NCBI RefSeq assembly: GCF_014897315.1
Contig: NZ_JABUYL010000010.1
Location: 1 to 64,000 of the forward strand
From: Proteus sp. FME41
Lineage (GTDB): Bacteria > Pseudomonadota > Gammaproteobacteria > Enterobacterales > Enterobacteriaceae
Direction: 5' to 3'
DNA length: 64,000 nt
The position numbers were made by a program, and so were the translations under genes. Of this stretch, positions 54,121-60,809 are shown one piece after another; within the stretch, counting starts at the first letter, position 1; the number at the start of each line of letters is the position of its first letter. The notes beneath the pieces were generated by a model. That model ran no database searches and was not told the origin of the DNA. It worked only from the letters and a program-made list of their open reading frames with translations.

Positions 54121-54146
54121 AAAAAAAGACCACATTGTGGTCTTCA
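54121..54146 (-). terminator. Second late terminator (tR'-like)
   Basis: GACCAC-ATT-GTGGTC (54128-54142). On the leftward strand CTTTTTTT follows. Confidence 0.85.
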
Positions 54147-54205
54147 ATTGAAAATAAGCTTTAACAAATATTGTTATTGTGTATTTGTTAAGAAAATGCA
54201 GATAC

Positions 54206-54230
54206 AAAAAAGCCCCACCAAAGTGAGGCT
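54206..54230 (-). terminator. First late terminator (tR'-like)
   Basis: AGCCCCAC and GTGAGGCT. On the leftward strand the stem carries one G-U pair and is followed by TTTTTT. It lies about 50-70 nt downstream of the late promoter. Confidence 0.85.
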
Positions 54231-54274
54231 CTTTATATTCTGTTGTGAGGTCTTTAGAGACAAATCTCTCACTG

Positions 54275-54310
54275 TGGGGATATAGTATGCTTATTTTTCC
54301 TGAAAGTCAA
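54275..54310 (-). promoter_or_regulatory. Q-dependent late promoter (pR'-like)
   Basis: On the leftward strand TTGACT (54310-54305), 17-base spacer, TACTAT (54287-54282), start near 54275 in ATCCCC. The promoter is followed by two intrinsic terminators before the holin gene. This is the layout of a lambdoid late promoter, at which Q loads to allow read-through. Confidence 0.75.
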
Positions 54311-54349
54311 TAATTAGTTTCTACAAAAACAAATAAATATAGAAAATTA

Positions 54350-55165
54350 TTACTTAACAGTCACTTCTTGCAGAATTTTTTCTGATAAAGACTCTTCTTT
54401 AAAGCATTCTTCCACTAAATGTTCAAATAATGGCTTATAGTTACTGTACGCAACAGTTTTAGAAACACTCACTACCGCTTGTACTTGTTCTAATACTTCG
54501 CTGAATTTTAAACGAGGATACCCGCGTCCTGAACATTGATTACAAGGTTTGAAAACAGGCATACCCTGCTTTTCGCTCTCTTTTTTATCTAAAACTTGAC
54601 CACGCCCGTGACAACGACATGCTAAACGAATTTCAGCTTTTCCTTTACATGTTGGGCAAATAACGCGCGTAACCTCGCGAATTTCACGATAAGAAGGATG
54701 ATTTATGGGTTGTACTTTAAGCACAGTTGTTGCCTTTCGCTCAAACTCCGTCACTGTTCTTTGAGAATATTTTTTTGTTGTAAAGACTTCAACTTCAATA
54801 AAGCCATTGCTGCAATCAGGACATGCTTTCTTACTTGCAGCACTTCTTGCGTAATCTTGGAAAGCATAATTAGCCATTATATAGAGAACATGAGTCTTAT
54901 CTTTTTCAACTAGTTTATCGATAGCTTTATAGTGATAAGCTTGCGTTAATGCATATTGGTAAAGGCTTTCTATCGCCTCATCTGGGTGGCTAATATTATG
55001 TTTAGCGAAAAACAGCTCTATGCCCATACGCCCTTTTCGTGTCACTAAACTAATTGAGGTCATCACATCAGTCACGGAAAGTGAATCGACTGCTTTAACC
55101 GTTCTCACATCACTTAATACAAGGCCTTTGGGTGAAAAATATTTAGGTAAGTCTGCTAGTCTCAT
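54350..55165 (-). CDS. Antitermination protein Q
   Basis: A 271-residue late-gene antiterminator of the Q family. It has several zinc-binding Cys clusters (CPDCSNGF near 115, CPTCKGKA, CRCHGRGQ, CNQCSGRGYP) and an N-terminal domain from MRLADLPKYF. It modifies RNA polymerase at the late promoter so it ignores the two downstream terminators and transcribes about 13 kb of lysis and tail genes. SD GGAG lies within the small upstream ORF. Confidence 0.87.
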   Translation of the reverse strand: MRLADLPKYFSPKGLVLSDVRTVKAVDSLSVTDVMTSISLVTRKGRMGIELFFAKHNISHPDEAIESLYQYALTQAYHYKAIDKLVEKDKTHVLYIMANYAFQDYARSAASKKACPDCSNGFIEVEVFTTKKYSQRTVTEFERKATTVLKVQPINHPSYREIREVTRVICPTCKGKAEIRLACRCHGRGQVLDKKESEKQGMPVFKPCNQCSGRGYPRLKFSEVLEQVQAVVSVSKTVAYSNYKPLFEHLVEECFKEESLSEKILQEVTVK

Positions 55166-55255
55166 TTAATGCTCCTTTTGATTTCCTATCACTACTAACT
55201 TGGTCATCCGTGTACCACGACAAGCATGGCATTTATGCATCTCAATCGCCCGCAT
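55166..55255 (-). CDS. Small Cys-rich ORF (29 aa), possible zinc-finger peptide
   Basis: MRAIEMHKCHACRGTRMTKL followed by nine residues. The motif C-H-A-C-R-G-T-R resembles the zinc knuckles of the Q protein. The stop codon abuts the Q start codon, and the Q SD lies inside the ORF, so its translation may couple to Q. The start has only a weak SD, so the reading remains tentative. Confidence 0.45.
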   Translation of the reverse strand: MRAIEMHKCHACRGTRMTKLVVIGNQKEH

Positions 55256-55340
55256 TTTACGGCGTTATCTCAACGTGATTTTTACTTACCACTCTTTCTT
55301 TGGTTTATTTAGTTAATTTTTTTGTACTACACACACTTTT

Positions 55341-55413
55341 ATTAACTAATAGTTAATGCTATATTTTAACTAAAGTGACGTCAAGTAGCAAAGGAAATTA
55401 ACCAATGGTTAAA
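55341..55413. promoter_or_regulatory. Repressor operators and divergent early promoters
   Basis: A perfect palindrome ATTAACTA-A-TAGTTAAT (55341-55357) and a near-perfect one, ATTAACCA-A-TGGTTAAA (55397-55413), overlap the repressor start codon. Related half-sites lie at 55310 and 55365. A leftward promoter, TTGACG (55384-55379), 17 bases, TAGCAT (55361-55356), would start inside the first operator. TATATT at 55360-55365 may be the rightward -10. Confidence 0.7.
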
Positions 55414-56142
55414 AATGATAATAAAATGGAGTTCACAAAAAGGCTTCAAGAAGCATGCTTAGATTCGGGGATCGCAGGTCGAGGATTAGGCAAAAGAATT
55501 ACAGATGCCTTAGCTCAACAAGGTATAAAAGTCAGTGCGCCAGCAGTATGGAAATGGTTAAACGGTGAATCAATCCCTGACTCAACCAATATCTTAGCAT
55601 TAAGCCTCTTGCTTGATGTTCGAGCAGAATGGTTAGAATATGGCCGAGGAGCAAAAAAAAATGATGGTGTTTCAGTAAACGAAATGACACCTGTTGATGA
55701 TTGGGATAATAATACCCCAATAGAACGTGATGAAGTTGAAATCCCTTTCTATACGACTATTGAATTAGCTGCCGGTTTCGGAAGTTGTACCACTGATAAC
55801 CAAAAGGTGGAATTATTGAGATTTTCTCGTTCTACATTTAATCGCTATGGCGTACAACCTAGTGATGCCGTTGCCTTTAAAGTACATGGTGACAGTATGT
55901 CTCCTGTTATTCCTGATGGATCTATTGTTACTATCAGTACAGGACATACAAAAATTGTTGATGGGGGTATTTATGCTATTCAACAAGGTGATCTTTTAAG
56001 AGTCAAAATTTTAAATCGACTCCCTAATAACACCATTATCATTCGTAGTTACAATACGATTGATTATCCTGATGAACGCTCGACGTTAGAAGAAGTGAAA
56101 ATTTTGGGCCGAGTCTTTAATTGGTCTGTGATGGGGTGGTAA
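55405..56142 (+). CDS. Phage repressor, LexA/CI-like (S24 self-cleaving)
   Basis: A 245-residue repressor. The N-terminal HTH (about 25-75, ISAPAVWKWLNGESIPDSTN-type region) binds the operators. The C-terminal S24 domain has the Ala123-Gly124 cleavage site (LAAGFGSC), Ser164 (HGDSMSPVIPDGS) and Lys201 (LLRVKIL), so RecA-stimulated self-cleavage and SOS induction are expected. It is the only rightward gene of the cluster. Confidence 0.9.
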   Translation: MVKNDNKMEFTKRLQEACLDSGIAGRGLGKRITDALAQQGIKVSAPAVWKWLNGESIPDSTNILALSLLLDVRAEWLEYGRGAKKNDGVSVNEMTPVDDWDNNTPIERDEVEIPFYTTIELAAGFGSCTTDNQKVELLRFSRSTFNRYGVQPSDAVAFKVHGDSMSPVIPDGSIVTISTGHTKIVDGGIYAIQQGDLLRVKILNRLPNNTIIIRSYNTIDYPDERSTLEEVKILGRVFNWSVMGW

Positions 56143-56172
56143 TGATTTAGATATACAAAACTATTTTGAATA

Positions 56173-56214
56173 GCACCTCAAAAATGGGATATCCATTTTG
56201 GGGTGTTTTTATAT
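56173..56214 (+). terminator. Repressor terminator
   Basis: CACCTCAAAAATGG and CCATTTTGGGGTG form an imperfect stem around ATAT, followed by TTTTTAT. Confidence 0.7.
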
Positions 56215-56246
56215 GGCCAACTTTATATTCATATTTCAGCAAGCAA

Positions 56247-56280
56247 TAAAAAACCCGCTATCTCTTGCGAGATAACGGGC
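56247..56280 (-). terminator. Terminator of tRNA unit 1
   Basis: CCCGCTATCTC and GAGATAACGGG (11-bp stem). On the leftward strand TTTTTTATT follows. Confidence 0.9.
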
Positions 56281-56287
56281 TCTTATA

Positions 56288-56363
<76 letters not shown>

Positions 56364-56369
56364 TAATTC

Positions 56370-56457
56370 TGGCGGAAGGATAGAGATTCGAACTCTAGGA
56401 TGGTTTCCCATCGGCGGTTTTCAAGACCGCTGCCTTCAGCCACTCGGCCATCCTTCC
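56370..56457 (-). tRNA. tRNA-Ser (TGA), copy 1
   Basis: 88 nt including CCA, with the long variable arm typical of serine tRNAs and anticodon TGA in CTTGAAA. Transcribed before tRNA-Thr. Confidence 0.96.
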
Positions 56458-56467
56458 ATAGCGCGGA

Positions 56468-56496
56468 ATTATGCCTATCTCTGGCCCTGCTGTCTA
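56468..56496 (-). promoter_or_regulatory. Promoter of tRNA unit 1
   Basis: On the leftward strand TAGACA, 17-base spacer, CATAAT, then a GC-rich discriminator TCCGCGC, as in growth-rate-controlled stable RNA promoters. Confidence 0.8.
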
Positions 56497-56693
56497 GTCC
56501 TGATTGTAAAAAAAATGACTTTTTTATTTGTTTGCCTAAACTTCACTCTTTTTTTGCTTAAAAAATGCTAACTGACTAATATAGTGGTTAAATTTTGATG
56601 GTTTCAAATAATAAATAAGAAAATATCGAGAGATAGGCCAAACCATCGAAAAGGGATCAAACCTGAAAAATAAGATAATAAATCATAGACAAG

Positions 56694-56726
56694 AAAAAAC
56701 CCGTTAACTCTTACGAGATAACGGGT
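56694..56726 (-). terminator. Terminator of tRNA unit 2
   Basis: CCCGTTAACTC and GAGATAACGGG stem with one mismatch. On the leftward strand TTTTTTCTT follows. Confidence 0.85.
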
Positions 56727-56733
56727 TCTTATA

Positions 56734-56809
<76 letters not shown>

Positions 56810-56815
56810 TAATTC

Positions 56816-56903
56816 TGGCGGAAGGATAGAGATTCGAACTCTAGGATGGTTTCCCATCGGCGGTTTTCAAGACCGCTGCCTTCAGCCACTCGGCCATCCT
56901 TCC
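56816..56903 (-). tRNA. tRNA-Ser (TGA), copy 2
   Basis: Identical to copy 1, displaced by exactly 446 bp. Confidence 0.96.
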
Positions 56904-56913
56904 ATAGCGCGGA

Positions 56914-56942
56914 ATTATGCCTATCTCTGGCCCTGCTGTCTA
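56914..56942 (-). promoter_or_regulatory. Promoter of tRNA unit 2
   Basis: Same TAGACA / 17 / CATAAT promoter as unit 1, on the leftward strand. Confidence 0.8.
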
Positions 56943-57105
56943 GTTCCGATTGTAAAAAAATTCGCTTTTTTTGTTTGTTTGCTCAAAGTTCATCCGAATA
57001 TCCCTTTTAAAGTGATAACCTGTTAATATAATGGCTGAATAATGGTGATTGTTTATTCAATTTTTCTTTTTTAATTACATTGTCTCTTAAAGGCTCGCAA
57101 ACTGA

Positions 57106-59814
57106 ATGCGTACATTGAACCAACTCAAGCCAAATACACTAACTCGCCTATATGCCCTGTTTCTTCTTTTTATGGTCATATCGCTTTTTCTATACGCTTA
57201 CAGTTATTTTGATACTTGGCTAGAAAGTAAAAAGAATGCTATTAACAACACAACCCACAAATTTACTTTGCAAGTTGAAGATTACCGTTATCACTCTAAT
57301 CAACTTTTCCAGTTATCGAATAAAGTAGCCGATACGGCGACCTTCCCTTTTTTGCGTATTAATCCAATAAAATTACGTTCTGATGTATTTTGGCTTGAAG
57401 GGCGAGATCAAACCGTAGATACCATTATATTTGGCAAACCTAATGAACAAACATTTCAGTTAGCCCGACGATTTGCAAACTCACTCGAAATTCTTTGGGG
57501 TGTGCGTAATGACTACAGTTCTCTTTATTACCTTAATGGTAAAGGGAATGATCTTATTTTAATTACAACCCACTCGGTGCTTAAACCCGAGATTCGTTAC
57601 AAAGAAAGTTATTTGACATTGACGGCTGAAAATAAACGCTCTGAACTGTTAATGCAATCAACCGCATTGGATGAAAAAGAGAGCCTTTCACCTATCAGGA
57701 AGATGTCTACAGAAAATATCTATTACTATACTTACCGCATTATGTTTAATGTGCCAGGTCAACTTACCAGTGTGGTGGCTTTTGATTTACCTATTAATAA
57801 TTTCTTACCATCAGAGCTATCGCCTCACTATTTAAGATTACTTCCGACAGGGCAACAATCCGTTTACGATAAAAATAATATTGAAATATCAACCGATGGC
57901 ACTTCCCTGATTTTTTCCCAGCCTATAGCGGGTATTCCCTATTCACTATCTTATGAATACCCCTTAAAATCGATGATTAAAGAAATTGCATACAAAAACA
58001 TTTGGTTGCTAATTAGCCTTTTTGTTTTTGTTTCTATTTCTGTTTTTGGGCATATCTACATACGTAATAAGTATGTTTTTCCCTATATTTCAATGACACG
58101 TAATCTTCGAATCAAAGAAGAGATGACTAATGATATCATCTCAAACCTGCCGATAGGATTGTTAGTCTACAATTTCTCCTCTAACCATAAGATTATTAGT
58201 AATAGTCACGCCGAAAAATTATTACCTCATATTGATTTATCTAAGATCCGTCAAATGACGGTTGAGCATAATGGTTTAATCCAAACAGCTATCAATAATG
58301 AGATCTATGAAATTAGAACAAGTAATAATAGCAATATCGACAATACGTCATTATTCATATTTTTGAATAAAGATAATGAAGCATTAATCAATAAAAAATT
58401 ACAACTTGCACAGCAAGAATATGAAAAAAACACCATGGCAAGGCGTAAAATTTTATCTAATATGTCATTAGAATTAATGCGCCCAATCAAAGATATAAAT
58501 GAGATGGTTTATCAGTTCAAAGAGCTACTGCCTGAAAACATGCATCAACAATTGCTTAACTTATTATTAGAGAAAACAAATTACATTTCCGAATGGATAG
58601 AAAATATTACGTTAATTAATAAGTTAGAAAATCAAGAATGGAAAATTCATAAAGATGAATTTGAGCTTTCAACATTAGTTGAATCTATTCTGATAACAGC
58701 ATCTCCGTTTATGATAAGAAAAGGCCTAACTCTTTATTTCCATAATAACATTAGACCTGGTTTACTTTTAATAAATGATGGCCCTGCATTAAGTAAGATT
58801 ATTTTATCATTGATTAATTATGCTATTAGTACGACTAACTATGGAAAAATAACAGTTAATCTAAATTTAGCTAAAAATAAAGATAAAGAAGAAATACTTA
58901 TTGATATTATTGATAGTGGAAGCGGATTGACACCACAAGATATCGCTAATATAAAATACCCATTCCTTGGACAAGCGATGGGCGATAAATATTATTCCAA
59001 TTCTGGTATCATTTTTTATTTATGCCATTTATTGTGTAATAAAATACAGGGCGAGTTAACAATTAAAAGCCAAGAAAGTATTGGTTCTCATTTCAGAATC
59101 GCACTTCCATATCAGCATATAGATACGGAAGAACGAGGTTTTAGTGTATTATTAGAGGGCGTAAGCGCAAAACTCGCCATAAAAAACCCTGAAATAGGAA
59201 AAATCATCCGCCAACAGCTTGATAAATATGGCGCGACATACTTTGATAAAAATAAAGAGAATCTTTATCCCGAATACGATATCATACTTAAAGATACTCC
59301 GGATGATAATCCTGAGTCCCCAACAATATTATTAGTGAGCTCTATTGTTGGATTTGAAAAAATATCAAAAGATTTAATAAAGTGTAACTATAACTTCGGT
59401 GACCCTTTAATAGAGGCTATTACTTATTTAATAGAAGAAAATGAGTCATTTTCTCTAGATACAACTCAAACGAGTATTTTAGATGAAAATAATAACCTTG
59501 ATAATTACGAAGTAATTCTTAATAATTATAGGAAGAAGTTGAATGGTAGTGATTATAAGGAACTATTTATCAATACTGTTCCTATTGATGTTGAAAAACT
59601 ACACTTAGAAGCAACAAATAAAGACTTTCATTCTCTAGCCCAGACGGCTCATCGTCTAAAAGGGGTTTTTGCCATGTTAGATTTGGAATATCTCAGAGAA
59701 AGCTGTGAATATTTAGAGCATGACATAAAAAATCATAATGAATTAGAGATCAAAGAACGTATCACTCAACTGGACAAATGGATTCAACAGTTGCTGCAGC
59801 AAGGTAACAATTAA
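57106..59814 (+). CDS. rcsD: Phosphotransferase RcsD (RsbA in P. mirabilis)
   Basis: Inner-membrane HPt protein (902 aa) of the Rcs phosphorelay that passes phosphate from RcsC to RcsB. It has an N-terminal helix (about 14-33), a periplasmic domain (about 34-292), a second helix (about 293-315), and a degenerate kinase-like region. The C-terminal HPt domain carries His849 in TAHRLKGVFAML. In P. mirabilis this gene is known as rsbA, which affects swarming. A TATAAT at 57027-57032 is a likely -10. rcsB follows 2 nt after its stop. Confidence 0.93.
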   Translation: MRTLNQLKPNTLTRLYALFLLFMVISLFLYAYSYFDTWLESKKNAINNTTHKFTLQVEDYRYHSNQLFQLSNKVADTATFPFLRINPIKLRSDVFWLEGRDQTVDTIIFGKPNEQTFQLARRFANSLEILWGVRNDYSSLYYLNGKGNDLILITTHSVLKPEIRYKESYLTLTAENKRSELLMQSTALDEKESLSPIRKMSTENIYYYTYRIMFNVPGQLTSVVAFDLPINNFLPSELSPHYLRLLPTGQQSVYDKNNIEISTDGTSLIFSQPIAGIPYSLSYEYPLKSMIKEIAYKNIWLLISLFVFVSISVFGHIYIRNKYVFPYISMTRNLRIKEEMTNDIISNLPIGLLVYNFSSNHKIISNSHAEKLLPHIDLSKIRQMTVEHNGLIQTAINNEIYEIRTSNNSNIDNTSLFIFLNKDNEALINKKLQLAQQEYEKNTMARRKILSNMSLELMRPIKDINEMVYQFKELLPENMHQQLLNLLLEKTNYISEWIENITLINKLENQEWKIHKDEFELSTLVESILITASPFMIRKGLTLYFHNNIRPGLLLINDGPALSKIILSLINYAISTTNYGKITVNLNLAKNKDKEEILIDIIDSGSGLTPQDIANIKYPFLGQAMGDKYYSNSGIIFYLCHLLCNKIQGELTIKSQESIGSHFRIALPYQHIDTEERGFSVLLEGVSAKLAIKNPEIGKIIRQQLDKYGATYFDKNKENLYPEYDIILKDTPDDNPESPTILLVSSIVGFEKISKDLIKCNYNFGDPLIEAITYLIEENESFSLDTTQTSILDENNNLDNYEVILNNYRKKLNGSDYKELFINTVPIDVEKLHLEATNKDFHSLAQTAHRLKGVFAMLDLEYLRESCEYLEHDIKNHNELEIKERITQLDKWIQQLLQQGNN

Positions 59815-59816
59815 AC

Positions 59817-60473
59817 ATGAATAACCTTAATATTATTATTGCCGATGATCACCCAATTGTTTTATTCGGTATTCGTAAATCTTTAGAACAAATTGAATGG
59901 GTTAATGTTGTAGGCGAATTTGAAGATTCAACTTCACTTATCAATAACTTACCTAAGTTGAATGTCGATGCCTTAATTACTGACTTATCGATGCCTGGTG
60001 ATAAGTATGGTGATGGCATTACACTCATTAAGTATATAAAAAGACATTATCCTAATTTGTCTATTATTGTACTGACCATGAATAACAACCCAGCAATTTT
60101 AGGTGCGGTACTTGATCTTGAGATTGAAGGTATCGTTCTTAAGCAAGGCGCGCCAACCGACCTGCCAAAAGCATTAGCTGCGTTGCAAAAAGGCAAGAAA
60201 TTTATGCCTGAAAGTGTCGCGAAGCTACTTGAGAAAGTGAATGCAAATGGCTATGGCGACAAGCGTTTGTCACCAAAAGAAAGTGAAGTGCTGAGACTAT
60301 TTGCTGAAGGCTTTCTCGTTACCGAGATTGCAAAAAAACTTAATCGCAGTATTAAAACGATTAGTAGCCAGAAAAAATCAGCGATGATGAAATTGGGTGT
60401 TGATAACGATATTGCACTGCTCAATTACTTATCATCAGTCACTATTGATAAGGAAATTAACGGCCCAGATTAA
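59817..60473 (+). CDS. rcsB: Response regulator RcsB
   Basis: LuxR/FixJ-type regulator (218 aa) with Asp56 (LITDLSMPGDKYGDG) and a C-terminal HTH (LSPKESEVLRLFAEGFLVTEIAKKLNRSIKTISS as region 149-180). Nearly identical to E. coli RcsB in these parts. It represses flhDC and swarming and controls envelope genes. Co-transcribed with rcsD. Confidence 0.95.
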   Translation: MNNLNIIIADDHPIVLFGIRKSLEQIEWVNVVGEFEDSTSLINNLPKLNVDALITDLSMPGDKYGDGITLIKYIKRHYPNLSIIVLTMNNNPAILGAVLDLEIEGIVLKQGAPTDLPKALAALQKGKKFMPESVAKLLEKVNANGYGDKRLSPKESEVLRLFAEGFLVTEIAKKLNRSIKTISSQKKSAMMKLGVDNDIALLNYLSSVTIDKEINGPD

Positions 60474-60511
60474 TCTAATCCGAGTTACCGTTAGTTGTAC
60501 CAATAAAACCA

Positions 60512-60550
60512 GGAAGCTCAATCTATATGAGAGCTTCTTTGTTTTTGTTT
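60512..60550 (+). terminator. rcsDB terminator
   Basis: GAAGCTC and GAGCTTC stem (60513-60537), followed by TTTGTTTTTG. Confidence 0.75.
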
Positions 60551-60752
60551 CTCAACTTCTATTTAAGTTCTCCTTTTTCATCTCCTCGCTCTCAATCTTC
60601 ATTTCATAAGCGTTTTTATAAGTAGCAGAATGCTCAGCTCTTTTACATTTGTTTAGTCTAGCTACCGCTCTACAATAACCACTAAACTGCATTAGCTGGG
60701 GCTTTTTTCTTTATCATAAAATGGAGTTTTAAGCGACTTAGGTACAAAAAAT

Positions 60753-60780
60753 AAAAAGGACTACTCAACTAGTCCTTTTT
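60753..60780. terminator. Terminator between rcsB and rcsC
   Basis: AAAAAGGACTA and TAGTCCTTTTT around CTCAAC: a strong bidirectional hairpin, with A-run on one side and T-run on the other. It ends rcsC on the leftward strand. Confidence 0.82.
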
Positions 60781-60809
60781 ATTTACTCGTTAATGATGAC
60801 TATTTAACG

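Larger units (their letters stand above)
60474..60809. other. Convergent rcsB-rcsC gap
   Basis: Contains the two terminators listed separately and otherwise no gene. A weak stem ending TTTTTTC near 60656-60712 is not convincing. Confidence 0.5.

Noticed and set aside
60656..60712. A small RNA terminator between rcsB and rcsC
   Set aside because: The possible stem has a very long loop and G-U pairs, and two clear terminators already serve the flanking genes.
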